From Bacteroidota bacterium (lineage in GTDB: Bacteria > Bacteroidota > Bacteroidia > Chitinophagales > Chitinophagaceae): 11,843 nt of DNA. Under the pieces are notes generated by a model. The model was not told the origin of the DNA, did not search any database, and was given only the letters and a program-made list of their open reading frames with translations. Numbering within the stretch: the first letter of the stretch is position 1; each line of letters begins with the position of its first letter. Of the stretch, positions 1-7,505 are shown in pieces. Location: NCBI GenBank assembly GCA_947454745.1, contig CANGMV010000012.1, positions 1 through 11,843 on the forward strand. The letters run 5' to 3'. A program made the translations under genes and the position numbers.

Positions 1-915
1 GAAAGAGGCGAATCAGAAGAATGGTTTACGAGCGAAACGATTCGTTATTGCTCCATGATTGCTGTTGTGGGTTTGGGCATGTTTATATGGTATGAATTAA
101 GTATTAAACAACCAGCGGTTAATTTGAGGGTTTTGGGTAATAGAAATTTAGCTTTCACAACCATATTTACATTCGTTGCAGGTTTTGGATTGTTTACTTC
201 GGTGTTTGTGTACCCAGTATTAGCACAACGTATAATGGGTTATACTTCCTTTGAAACAGGTATTTCCTTATTGCCTCCTACTTTAGCAGGAGTGATCATG
301 ATGCCAATTATTGGTAAGCTCATGAGTAAAGGAGTAACTCCTATACCATTTGTGATTGTAGGATTTACCTTGTTTTCGGTGTATGCATTTTATAGTGCAG
401 CCATGCCACCCGATGCGGGTAAGTGGGATTTTTTCTGGCCACTTTTAATTAGAGCATTTGGTATTTCAATGAGTCAACTGCCTTTAATTAATCAGGCAGT
501 AGTTGGTTTAGAGCCTAAAGATTATGCTTCGGGTATTTCCTTAAACAATATGATTAGACAATTGGGGGGTGCTTTTGGTATTGCCATTGCCAACAATTAT
601 GTAGCGCAACAATATTTTAAACACAGAACCAACTTGATTGCCAATCTTCCAGCCGATGGGGCACAATGGAAAGAAAGAGTTGGTGCTGTTTCACAAGGTA
701 TTGCATCCAAGACAGGTGACTTTCATGGTGCAACCGAAAGAGCGTATAAGATGATTGATATGTCGGTGGATAGACAAGCTTATTATTTATCCTACCTAGA
801 TACATTTAGACTTGTGGGTATTTTCTTTTTAGTAGTTATCCCATTGGTTTTCTTTTTAAGAACAAGAAAAAAATTAGATAAAGCTGCGTTAGAGGCTGCT
901 GCCGAAGCGCATTAA
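1..915 (+). CDS. DHA2-family MFS multidrug exporter, C-terminal part (5' end cut by window)
   Basis: This is the C-terminal ~304 codons of a 14-helix major facilitator drug/H+ antiporter of the EmrB type (full members are about 510-530 residues), acting in the inner membrane. The reading frame is open from base 1, so the internal ATG at 55 is not the true start. At least seven hydrophobic segments can be read, including ones near residues 19-34, 48-74, 85-106, 118-137 and the last at about 270-286, followed by a basic tail (RTRKK). The segment with YASGISLNNMIRQLGG near residue 180 matches the conserved late-helix 'ASG..N..RQ.GG..G' motif of DHA2 proteins. The TolC-like gene starts 7 bases after the stop, so the two are almost certainly cotranscribed as parts of a tripartite efflux pump. 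The HlyD/EmrA-like adaptor is expected upstream and is not seen here. The substrate cannot be read from the sequence. Confidence 0.9.
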   Translation, partial: ERGESEEWFTSETIRYCSMIAVVGLGMFIWYELSIKQPAVNLRVLGNRNLAFTTIFTFVAGFGLFTSVFVYPVLAQRIMGYTSFETGISLLPPTLAGVIMMPIIGKLMSKGVTPIPFVIVGFTLFSVYAFYSAAMPPDAGKWDFFWPLLIRAFGISMSQLPLINQAVVGLEPKDYASGISLNNMIRQLGGAFGIAIANNYVAQQYFKHRTNLIANLPADGAQWKERVGAVSQGIASKTGDFHGATERAYKMIDMSVDRQAYYLSYLDTFRLVGIFFLVVIPLVFFLRTRKKLDKAALEAAAEAH

Positions 916-922
916 AATAGAC

Positions 923-2215
923 ATGAACATGAGAAAGATATTTATAACGGTATTGGTTGTTGTTGCCTTTTCTAAAATGGCATCTGCTCAAACGATTGTA
1001 AATGGTGAATTAAAATCATTATTACAACAGTCATTAACGCATTTCCCAAAAGTGAAGGAAGTGGAACAAACGGTGCAGTTAGCAGAAGATAAACTGAAGC
1101 TTGCTGAATTAAACAAATATCCTGATGTTAGTTTAGATGCAAGCTATGCTTATGTACAACCAAAAATTGAAGTTCCATTTGGTGACAAGTCTTTTCAATT
1201 TGCACCAGAGCACAATGTGTCTGGAGCATTAAACGGTACTTACACTTTATTTGATTTTGGAAGATTAAAAGCCAATATCGAAAAAGCAAAATTCGAATTA
1301 CAGTCAGCGCATCATGTAGCTGCTCAATTGGAGAATAGTTTGTTTATACAAGTAAGTCAATTATATTTTCAAATCGTATATGCGCAAAAGGCAATTGAAA
1401 TCCAAAATGAAGTGTTGGGTTTATTGGCTGAAAACAAGGCCGTAATTGATGCACAGTTAAAAAATGGGAATGCCATTCAGTTGGACGTATTAACAATACA
1501 GTCTAAAATTGACAATGAATCCAATCGAAAAATTGACTTAGAAACTAATTTGAAAAAATTACTAAACTTATTAAACTACGCTACTGGTGCAAAATTTATT
1601 AAAGAAGGCCAATTAAGTCTTCCTGTAAAAAATTATACATTAGATGAAGCAATGCAATTGGCGATTAGTAATAATCCTGGTTTAGCGATAGCAAAAGATC
1701 GTTTGAATATTGCAAAGTCGGATCTTGCGATTAGTAAATTAGTTGAAAAACCTTATGTGGGTATTAAAGCAAGCGTTGGATCTAGAAACGGGTACTTGCC
1801 TGCAATTAATGATCCAAGATTCAATTACAATGCGGGTGTAGGATTTTCGATGCCTTTGTTTAATGGTGGTAAAATCAAGCAGTTGGTAAAAGTGCAAGAG
1901 CGTGGCTTGGCTTTGAGCGAAACGAATATAGCAGTTCAATTACACGATACTGAAAAAGACATCCAAGCTTCTTTAATTGATATTAACAGTAGCGAAGCAA
2001 GAATAAAAAATGCGGCTACTCAAATAGAGCAAGCCGCATTGGCACAAAAATTAAGTGTAAGTAAATTAAAAAATGGAACTGCCACTCCTTTGGAAATTAC
2101 TTCAACCAATGCGGATTATCAAAAAGCATTGTTGAATAAATTACAATTTCAATATCAATTATGTAATGCTCAATTAGAACTTATTAAGTTAATGGGCATT
2201 AAATTAATTGACTAG
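923..2215 (+). CDS. TolC-family outer-membrane efflux protein
   Basis: This 430-residue protein is an outer-membrane channel of the TolC/OEP family, the exit duct for the exporter encoded just upstream. It has an N-terminal signal peptide (residues 1 to about 22, ending MASAQ). Two homologous OEP repeats follow, roughly residues 30-215 and 235-425. Each has long amphipathic, Ala/Gln/Lys/Leu-rich helices of the type that form the periplasmic barrel, with beta-strand segments between them such as 'LNGTYTLFDFGR' and 'AGVGFSMPLFNGGK'. The latter is the usual signature of the family. Length is normal. ATG 923 was taken as the start; ATG 929 (MRKIF) is equally possible and would shorten the signal peptide by two residues. 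There is no clear Shine-Dalgarno sequence. The stop codon overlaps the stop of the convergent NIPSNAP gene. The role is firm; the transported compound is unknown. Confidence 0.93.
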   Translation: MNMRKIFITVLVVVAFSKMASAQTIVNGELKSLLQQSLTHFPKVKEVEQTVQLAEDKLKLAELNKYPDVSLDASYAYVQPKIEVPFGDKSFQFAPEHNVSGALNGTYTLFDFGRLKANIEKAKFELQSAHHVAAQLENSLFIQVSQLYFQIVYAQKAIEIQNEVLGLLAENKAVIDAQLKNGNAIQLDVLTIQSKIDNESNRKIDLETNLKKLLNLLNYATGAKFIKEGQLSLPVKNYTLDEAMQLAISNNPGLAIAKDRLNIAKSDLAISKLVEKPYVGIKASVGSRNGYLPAINDPRFNYNAGVGFSMPLFNGGKIKQLVKVQERGLALSETNIAVQLHDTEKDIQASLIDINSSEARIKNAATQIEQAALAQKLSVSKLKNGTATPLEITSTNADYQKALLNKLQFQYQLCNAQLELIKLMGIKLID

Positions 2216-3000
2216 AAATCACCATAAGGCTTCGCTTTCATTAAAATAATGTCGGCCTTTGAAACAGTTTTTAAGTATTCGGGTGCATTGGAGATTTTTT
2301 TCCAAAAGGGATCATCACCAAATGCTTTCCAATGTGCTTCACGGTCTGCGATATTATTAAAGCTGGTCATGTAAATCAAATTCGGCATTCTAGCGCCTGC
2401 AATAACTTTAGCATAAAAAATTGCGTTGAAATTAAGTCTTTCAAAAAGCCCAATTTCTTTTCCCTCATTAAACATATGCACTTTTCTTAAATGCATATCC
2501 TCGGTTGTACTTTCATAACTTCTGAATTCAAAAATTCTTTCATCTGGGCTGCCCTTTTTTAAATTTGAATTTTTTACAAATTGAGCTTGGCCTTTAAATG
2601 CCTTAGACAATACAGTTTCAATTCGTGTATAGGGCAAACTACTATCTGCATTTTCTAAATGTATAAGACTATTATAACCCATTGGGTCAATTTTTTCAAT
2701 TTGCTGATCGAGTGTCTCTAGTTCGTCAATGCTTTTTAATGGCACCCAAACGAATAATTTTTTATCAGCTGCAGTGTCATTGTCAATCGGTGTGAACACG
2801 CCAATTTTTGTAATACCCGCTTCATGCATATAAGGGATATAGGTTGATTTTAAAAACACATCAATATGTTCGATTTGTTTTTGTGAACTACAATGATAAA
2901 TTTTTAATAAATAGTATTCGCGTGGAATGGCATTGGCTTGAAAATAAAATGCACATGCTAGCACCAGTGTCAGGATACTTGATAAGAATATTTTTTTCAT
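2212..3000 (-). CDS. Secreted NIPSNAP-family protein with two tandem domains
   Basis: This 262-residue protein carries a signal peptide (residues 1-24, 'FYFQANA' before the likely cut). Two ferredoxin-like alpha/beta NIPSNAP domains follow, roughly residues 27-135 and 154-258. The C-terminal one is clearest: it opens with 'IFEFRSYES' and ends with the 'F...D.EAHWKAFGDDPFWKK' region typical of NIPSNAP proteins. Secreted two-domain members of about 260 residues are common in Bacteroidota, and no biochemical function is established for them. The gene lies 74 bases downstream of the amidohydrolase gene on the same strand. A good -7 box (TAATTTTG) sits in that gap, so it may have its own promoter as well as readthrough. 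Its last codon overlaps the TolC gene end in CTAG. The family call is confident; the role is unknown. Confidence 0.85.
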   Translation of the reverse strand: MKKIFLSSILTLVLACAFYFQANAIPREYYLLKIYHCSSQKQIEHIDVFLKSTYIPYMHEAGITKIGVFTPIDNDTAADKKLFVWVPLKSIDELETLDQQIEKIDPMGYNSLIHLENADSSLPYTRIETVLSKAFKGQAQFVKNSNLKKGSPDERIFEFRSYESTTEDMHLRKVHMFNEGKEIGLFERLNFNAIFYAKVIAGARMPNLIYMTSFNNIADREAHWKAFGDDPFWKKISNAPEYLKTVSKADIILMKAKPYGDF

Positions 3001-3020
3001 TTTGGCAGTGTTTTGTAATT

Positions 3021-3028
3021 CAAAATTA
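3021..3028 (-). promoter_or_regulatory. Candidate Bacteroidota -7 promoter box for the NIPSNAP gene
   Basis: On the minus strand the bases read TAATTTTG, a perfect match to the Bacteroidota -7 consensus TAnnTTTG. The box ends 20 bases upstream of the NIPSNAP ATG, which leaves a short leader. No convincing TTG or TTTG (-33) element is visible 17-23 bases further upstream, so this is a candidate only. Confidence 0.35.
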
Positions 3029-3074
3029 GTGAATCTGAGTTCTAAGGTGAATATATATTATATTTAAGAAATAA

Positions 3075-4346
3075 TTAATGCTTGTAAATTTTACCATCTT
3101 TCATAACCCAGTCAATATTTTGTAAAGCACTGATATCTTTTGTTGGATCTTTTTTAATAGCAATAATATCAGCAAAAGCACCTGCTTTAATTTCTCCAAT
3201 TTTATCTTGCATGCCTAATAATTCAGCAGCAGTGGTAGTTGCCGTTTGAATGGCTTGAATTGGAGTTAAGCCCCATTGTACAAAATAAGTAAAATCTTTT
3301 GCTTGAGGTAAGCCCCAATCATAACCACCTATATCGGTGCCATAGGTAAGTTTCACACCTAGTTGAATGGCTTTTTTGAAAGTGGCTTCCATGGATTGTT
3401 GAAAGTATAAATTTATTGGACTACCAATTTTTGCTCTACCTTCTGCAACATAGTCATTCACAAATAAAGTAGGGCACCAGTAAATTCCTTTCGCTGCCAT
3501 TAATTTCATACATTCTTCGTCCATGCCAGAACCGTGTTCAATACTTATCGCACCTGCATTAATGGCTGCTAAAATTCCATCTCTTGTCATCGCATGTGCT
3601 GCTAGCTTTTTCCTACTTCTTAAAGTTTCATCTCCAATTGCATTTATTTCTTCGGCCGTAAAATTTGGTAAGGACCTAAAACTACCATCGGCTAAACGAT
3701 AATAACCTCTATCGGCATAAATCTTAATCCAATCTGCACCTTGTTCAATTTGTTGACGCACAGCTCTTCTTGCTTCATCGGCACCCGTAATTTCAATCAC
3801 ACCCTTAGGCATTTTAATTTCCCAAGCATAGTCAGAAGCCTTAAGTGGATAATGTCCGGTTGTGTTCATTGCCAAAGTAGCCACTTGCATTCTTGGCCCA
3901 GTTATAACTCCTTTATTAATTGCCTTTTTTACATCTACATCGGCAAATCCAGCACCTTCAGTCCCCAAGTCTCTAATGGTTGTAAAGCCATTTAATATGG
4001 ACTGCTCAGCGCTTTTACTTGCACGTAATGTTCGATAAGGAATAGATTCTTTTAGAACCTGAACATCATAGTCTTCCGAAGTAATATCGCCTTGCAATAA
4101 AACATGTGTATGTGCATCAATCATACCAGGCATTACAAAATAATTACTTAAATCAATGGTAGTATCGGCTTTACTTGCCTTAGCACTCACCGATACGATG
4201 CTATTTCCTTTTAAAAGAATAAACTGATCCTCCAAAATTTTTCCAGCCTTGGTATCTAAAATTTTACCACATTTTAACAAAACAGTTTTTTGAGCGTAAC
4301 TCGAAATGCTAGTTATTAGCAAAAGCCCAAGTAATATTTTTTTCAT
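3075..4346 (-). CDS. Secreted metal-dependent amidohydrolase (imidazolonepropionase-like, Xaa-Pro dipeptidase subgroup)
   Basis: This 423-residue exported enzyme belongs to the amidohydrolase superfamily. A signal peptide covers residues 1-19 (SYAQ). The binuclear-metal ligand set is complete: HxH at 79/81 in 'GMIDAHTH', a probable carboxylated lysine K208 in 'DWIKIY', H251 in 'LAAHAM', H271 in 'SIEHGSG' and D338 in 'TYGTDIGG'. The small beta-sandwich domain is formed by the N-terminal ~70 residues and the C-terminal segment ending 'GEIKAGAFADIIAI'. Close relatives in Bacteroidota are annotated as imidazolonepropionase-like hydrolases, and characterised members of this subgroup include Xaa-Pro or Xaa-Arg dipeptidases. 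Export and the absence of other hut genes argue against a real histidine-degradation role. It follows the M20 peptidase gene by 48 bases, so a shared peptide-breakdown function is plausible. The substrate is inferred, not shown. Confidence 0.88.
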   Translation of the reverse strand: MKKILLGLLLITSISSYAQKTVLLKCGKILDTKAGKILEDQFILLKGNSIVSVSAKASKADTTIDLSNYFVMPGMIDAHTHVLLQGDITSEDYDVQVLKESIPYRTLRASKSAEQSILNGFTTIRDLGTEGAGFADVDVKKAINKGVITGPRMQVATLAMNTTGHYPLKASDYAWEIKMPKGVIEITGADEARRAVRQQIEQGADWIKIYADRGYYRLADGSFRSLPNFTAEEINAIGDETLRSRKKLAAHAMTRDGILAAINAGAISIEHGSGMDEECMKLMAAKGIYWCPTLFVNDYVAEGRAKIGSPINLYFQQSMEATFKKAIQLGVKLTYGTDIGGYDWGLPQAKDFTYFVQWGLTPIQAIQTATTTAAELLGMQDKIGEIKAGAFADIIAIKKDPTKDISALQNIDWVMKDGKIYKH

Positions 4347-4394
4347 ATAGCCTATTTGATTTAATTTATTAGTAAGTGTCTTGGTGATTGTTGG

Positions 4395-5834
4395 TTATTC
4401 GCCTTTTATTAATAAAGTGTAAAAATTAAAACATTTTTCAAAATCTGAAATTTGCATGCGTTCGTCAATGCCATGAAAACCTTTTGCATTTGTTAAAGGA
4501 GAAAAATTTACAACGCCATCGCTTACTTCGCGATAATTTCTGGAGTCTGTTGCGCCGACCATTAACATAGGAGCTACTACAACATCCTTTACTACTGATC
4601 GAACTGCTTTTTCCACACGCTTATAGTATTTGCTATTTACATCGGTAGTTGGAGAGGGTTCGGTCATATAATTTTTGTAGTAGGTAATTTTAATATTCGT
4701 ATCGTTCACTACTTTTTGTACATAATCAAAAACATCTTTGCTCGACTGTCCAGGAAGAATTCTACTATTTATATATGCAGTGGCAAATGTGGGAATCACG
4801 TTGTCTCTCACTCCACTATTAAACACAGTGGGTACTAAAGTAGTACGCACCAATGCATTGGTAGTAGGCTGTTCGGTCATTTTGTTGACTACCTTACTTT
4901 CTAATAACCATAAGTTCGACAAAGCCATTTTTTCCATGAAATTGTCATTATAGGCACTGATGCTTTTTAAATAAGCTTCAATGGGTGCAGTTAATTTAGT
5001 TTCCATTGGATGTTGACTTACTTTTGCAATTGCATTGCTAAGTATATCAATTGCAGTACTCGATGCAGGAATGGAAGAGTGACCACCTGCTTTTTGCACA
5101 GTCAAAACAAGGGTTACATATCCTTTTTCACCTACGCCAATAGAAGCAATTGGTGCTTTAATAGATTTATTGTCTTCAGTTGAAATTTCGCCGCCCTCGT
5201 CAACTACTAAATCAAATCGCTTGTGTTGACTTTTAAAATACTTCACAACGGCAGTTGCTCCTTTGCCACTTGATTCCTCGTCGGCACCGAAGCAAAGCAA
5301 GATGGTTTGTTTAGGTTGAAAGCCTTTTTGTAATTGTGCTTCAGCAGCTTCTAAAATGCTGATCATGCTCGACTTATCGTCTAGAACGCCTCTTCCCCAT
5401 ATATAATTTTCTTTAACCTCACCACCATATGGTTTTGCATGCCATAATTTAACGGCCGACGCTTCCACAGGAACTACATCGTAGTGTGCCATTAAAACCA
5501 TTGGCAAGATACTAGTGTCCGAGCCCTTCCACTCATAGATGTAATTAAAGCTGTCTACAATTGTCCTTGGCAATAATTTGTGTACCAAGGGGTAGGATGT
5601 TTCTAAAAATTTTCTATACTTAATGAATGTAGCCGTGTCAAACTGATATTCGTCGTTGGGTGTTTCAGTCCTCAACTGAATGGCGGCGCTCATATGCTCA
5701 ATTGCATTTGCTGGTAGTGGAGCCAATACTACTTCTTTTACATTATTTACTGGTTTATTAAGAATAGTTCTAAAAATCAAAATGGCAACAATCGCAACAG
5801 TCGCAATTCCCAATACGCTTATAAATCTTTTCAT
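4395..5834 (-). CDS. Membrane-anchored M20 family metallopeptidase (carboxypeptidase S-like)
   Basis: This 479-residue zinc peptidase of family M20 is closest in layout to Gly-Xaa carboxypeptidase (CPS1/PM20D1-like). An uncleaved-looking hydrophobic helix at residues 5-25 would anchor it to the inner membrane facing the periplasm. All catalytic residues are visible: H117 and D119 in 'MAHYDVVP', bridging D152 in 'WGRGVLDDK', general base E186 and ligand E187 in 'GADEESSGKG', D212 in 'VVDEGGE' and H454 in 'GFHGIDERM'. H252 in 'GGHSS' marks the inserted dimerisation/lid domain (about residues 235-350). Family members cleave dipeptides or N-acyl amino acids. It is the first gene of a minus-strand group with the amidohydrolase and NIPSNAP genes. 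A terminator hairpin just upstream separates it from the sigma operon, so it needs its own promoter in the 45-base gap, where only an imperfect -7 box (TAGCTTTC on the minus strand) can be seen. Confidence 0.92.
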   Translation of the reverse strand: MKRFISVLGIATVAIVAILIFRTILNKPVNNVKEVVLAPLPANAIEHMSAAIQLRTETPNDEYQFDTATFIKYRKFLETSYPLVHKLLPRTIVDSFNYIYEWKGSDTSILPMVLMAHYDVVPVEASAVKLWHAKPYGGEVKENYIWGRGVLDDKSSMISILEAAEAQLQKGFQPKQTILLCFGADEESSGKGATAVVKYFKSQHKRFDLVVDEGGEISTEDNKSIKAPIASIGVGEKGYVTLVLTVQKAGGHSSIPASSTAIDILSNAIAKVSQHPMETKLTAPIEAYLKSISAYNDNFMEKMALSNLWLLESKVVNKMTEQPTTNALVRTTLVPTVFNSGVRDNVIPTFATAYINSRILPGQSSKDVFDYVQKVVNDTNIKITYYKNYMTEPSPTTDVNSKYYKRVEKAVRSVVKDVVVAPMLMVGATDSRNYREVSDGVVNFSPLTNAKGFHGIDERMQISDFEKCFNFYTLLIKGE

Positions 5835-5879
5835 TTAAAATGTTTATACCCTAAGATACGAAAGCTAGCCCATAAAATA

Positions 5880-5909
5880 AAAATGCCCTCGATAAATCGA
5901 AGGCATTTT
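5880..5909 (-). terminator. Rho-independent terminator of the sigma/anti-sigma/Spy operon
   Basis: An inverted repeat pairs AAAATGCC (5880-5887) with GGCATTTT (5902-5909). Inside it, after one mismatch, TCGA (5889-5892) pairs with TCGA (5897-5900) around a TAAA loop. On the minus strand the hairpin is followed by a T-rich run. It lies 14 bases past the stop of the Spy-like gene and before the M20 start, so it should end the upstream operon. Confidence 0.8.
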
Positions 5910-5923
5910 GTAGTTTTGATTGC

Positions 5924-6379
5924 TTATGATTGAAAGCCCTTTCTTCTCATCATTTCGAAACGAACCTTTTGTAAAAATTCGCGTTCTATTTTTAATGCCT
6001 CATTAACGCGTTCGTCTGTTTTTAATACAGGTTTAAGTTCAGCTTTGTATTTTTTTCTTGCATTTAACATTGCCTCTTGTAATAAAATTTCATCTGTAGA
6101 TTTATTGGCAATAATTTCCTGCACCGCTTTCTTGTGGTTTTCATACACAGGCCAAAATTGCTCTGCTTCGGTAGTAGTTAAAGAAAGATGCTCAGTAATA
6201 AATTGAATTTTATACATTTCAATTCTTTCTTTATTTGCTTCCTTTCCGCCTCTAAATGGTCGGCCTTCTCTTGGATCAGGCCCCATTGGTGGTGGACGAT
6301 GACCGGGTCCAGGGCCCTGTTGTGCTGCAGCTGCAAGGGTAAGTGTAAATGCTACAAGTACGAAGTATAATTTTTTCAT
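5924..6379 (-). CDS. Secreted Spy/CpxP-like protein, probable periplasmic sensor for the adjacent ECF sigma factor
   Basis: This small exported protein has 151 residues. The signal peptide covers residues 1 to about 19 (LTLAAAAQ). A Gly/Pro/Arg-rich, probably unstructured segment spans about 20-46 (GPGPGHRPPPMGPDP). An all-helical region follows from 48 to 148. That region contains 'LSLTTTEAEQFWPVY', which resembles the LTxxQ-type motif of Spy/CpxP/CnrX proteins and matches the form common in Bacteroidota ('LT..EA..FWPVY'). It is rich in Lys/Glu/Arg, has no cysteine and has only one histidine in the mature part, so direct metal sensing is not obvious. It is the last gene of an operon after an ECF sigma factor and a single-pass membrane protein. 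By analogy with CnrX it may act on the membrane protein from the periplasm; a chaperone role like Spy is the alternative. The family call is fairly sure; the sensing role is inferred. Confidence 0.75.
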   Translation of the reverse strand: MKKLYFVLVAFTLTLAAAAQQGPGPGHRPPPMGPDPREGRPFRGGKEANKERIEMYKIQFITEHLSLTTTEAEQFWPVYENHKKAVQEIIANKSTDEILLQEAMLNARKKYKAELKPVLKTDERVNEALKIEREFLQKVRFEMMRRKGFQS

Positions 6380-6410
6380 AATTTGGGGTATTGAATTGTT
6401 TTAGATAATA

Positions 6411-6869
6411 TTATTCTTGAGTTTTGTTACTGTCTTCTTTCAAATAGGTAGAGATACTTTCTAAATTCGATCCTTCTTTGTTGATCTCGGATTGCCAGTC
6501 AATTTCTGCAATAGCTTCGTAATCGTTAACATAAGACTCAATTTCTGCGATAGGTATTTCTTGAATGGTTACATTATTAGCCACTTCCTGTGTTGTATAA
6601 TTTGATGGTATAAAAATGTAAGCGCTTGCTGCAATGGCAATAAAGCTAGCCGCAATGGCTATTTTTTTCCAAGTACCAATGGAGATGATTTTAGCTTTTG
6701 GGCTTTCATTGCGAATGGCGCTTAAAATTGCTTGCTCTTGTTGTACAAAAAAGTCATTAGGCACTTGTTTATGGGCATCCTCAATTTGACTTAAGGTTTG
6801 CTTATTAAACAAATTTTCGACCAGTGCTTTGTCGTCTAAAAGGGTATTATCGTTTTGTTGCGCTTTCAT
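6411..6869 (-). CDS. Single-pass membrane protein, probable anti-sigma factor
   Basis: This 152-residue protein has about 66 N-terminal cytoplasmic residues, one transmembrane helix (about 67-87, starting WKKIAIAASF) and about 65 acidic residues that would lie in the periplasm. There is no signal peptide and no HxxxCxxC zinc anti-sigma motif. The cytoplasmic part contains 'VPNDFFVQQEQAILSAI', which resembles the 'VP..YF......IL..I' motif seen in Bacteroidota membrane proteins encoded next to ECF sigma genes. The tail is rich in Glu/Ile/Ser and ends in a likely helix (ESISTYLKE). The gene lies 33 bases after the sigma gene and 31 bases before the Spy-like gene, the place held by CnrY-type anti-sigma factors. 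Anti-sigma function is inferred from position and topology only; no characterised domain could be recognised. Confidence 0.65.
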   Translation of the reverse strand: MKAQQNDNTLLDDKALVENLFNKQTLSQIEDAHKQVPNDFFVQQEQAILSAIRNESPKAKIISIGTWKKIAIAASFIAIAASAYIFIPSNYTTQEVANNVTIQEIPIAEIESYVNDYEAIAEIDWQSEINKEGSNLESISTYLKEDSNKTQE

Positions 6870-6902
6870 TTCAGATATTTGACTAGGTATTATTAACTAA
6901 GT

Positions 6903-7505
6903 TTAATCTCGTTTTAAAATTTCTTCCATTTTTTTTATAGCCTGGTGAAAATTTGCCTTGGCTCCACCAACTGTAGTCCCCGTAATACTTGCAATTTTTT
7001 CATAATTATATTCCTCAAAATACCTGAGCATAAATACAAATCTCTGTTTTTCAGGTAGTTGTTGAATGGCTTGTTCTAAAGCAATTTGGATTTGGGCCGA
7101 TTTCGGCCCGTCTGCAGCGCTTGCTGCATTTTCATAGTCTAGATTGTCGGCACTTAGGTTTTGACTAGACTGCTTTTTTTGTTTCTGTAAAAAATTTAAG
7201 GTTTCATTATAAGCCACTCTAAATAACCAAGTAGCAAACTCGCTCTCCATTTTAAATCCATCCAATTTATTCCACACTTTAATCCATACTTGTTGAGCAA
7301 TATCATCGGCATCAGCGGGCTCCGTAACCATTCGTTTTATTTGATAAAACACTTTTTGTTGGTGACGCTTTAATAATTGAGTGAAAGCCGCTTCTTTGTG
7401 CGCAGATTGCTGAAACTCAATAATTAATTCTTGATCACTTTGCATAGATACAAATTTAGACAATACTTTACTAGAATGGTTTAATGCTTTATCTTTATTA
7501 TTCAT
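6903..7505 (-). CDS. ECF-type RNA polymerase sigma factor (sigma-70 family, region 2 and 4)
   Basis: This 200-residue extracytoplasmic-function sigma factor directs RNA polymerase to a small regulon, probably of envelope or stress genes. Region 2 covers about residues 36-108 and includes 'ADADDIAQQVWIKVWNKL', the core-binding DAxDIxQ-type motif, followed by 'FATWLFRVAYN' (the -10 recognition part). Region 4 covers about 142-196, with 'LPEKQRFVFMLRYFEEYNYEKIA' leading into the helix-turn-helix 'ASITGTTVGGAKANFHQA'. ATG 7505 was chosen over a TTG codon at 7517. The internal ATG at 7445 (MQSDQELIIEF) fits the usual ECF start better and would give 180 residues. It is the first gene of the sigma/membrane protein/Spy operon and probably autoregulates it. 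With the long start, only 17 bases separate it from the divergent M28 gene. Confidence 0.92.
   Translation of the reverse strand: MNNKDKALNHSSKVLSKFVSMQSDQELIIEFQQSAHKEAAFTQLLKRHQQKVFYQIKRMVTEPADADDIAQQVWIKVWNKLDGFKMESEFATWLFRVAYNETLNFLQKQKKQSSQNLSADNLDYENAASAADGPKSAQIQIALEQAIQQLPEKQRFVFMLRYFEEYNYEKIASITGTTVGGAKANFHQAIKKMEEILKRD
7451..7458 (-). promoter_or_regulatory. Candidate -7 box (TAAATTTG) near the internal start of the sigma gene
   Basis: On the minus strand these bases read TAAATTTG, a perfect TAnnTTTG match, ending 5 bases before the internal ATG at 7445. If used, the transcript would be leaderless or nearly so and the protein would be the 180-residue form. No -33 TTG is visible at normal spacing, and the match lies inside the longer version of the reading frame, so chance is possible. 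Confidence 0.2.
7490..7497 (+). promoter_or_regulatory. Candidate imperfect -7 box for the M28 peptidase gene
   Basis: The plus strand reads TATCTTTA, one mismatch from TAnnTTTG. It ends 25 bases upstream of the M28 ATG at 7523, a reasonable distance for a short leader. A -33 element is not evident. It lies inside the 5' end of the sigma gene if that gene starts at 7505. Confidence 0.18.

Noticed and set aside
2225..2242. A small hairpin just after the TolC stop as a possible terminator
   Set aside because: The stem is about five pairs with one G-U pair and a three-base loop, the T-run is interrupted, and it lies within the coding end of the NIPSNAP gene.
3075..4346. Assignment as HutI imidazolonepropionase of histidine breakdown
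   Set aside because: The protein has a signal peptide and no other hut genes are nearby; the wider imidazolonepropionase-like amidohydrolase family is as far as the sequence supports.
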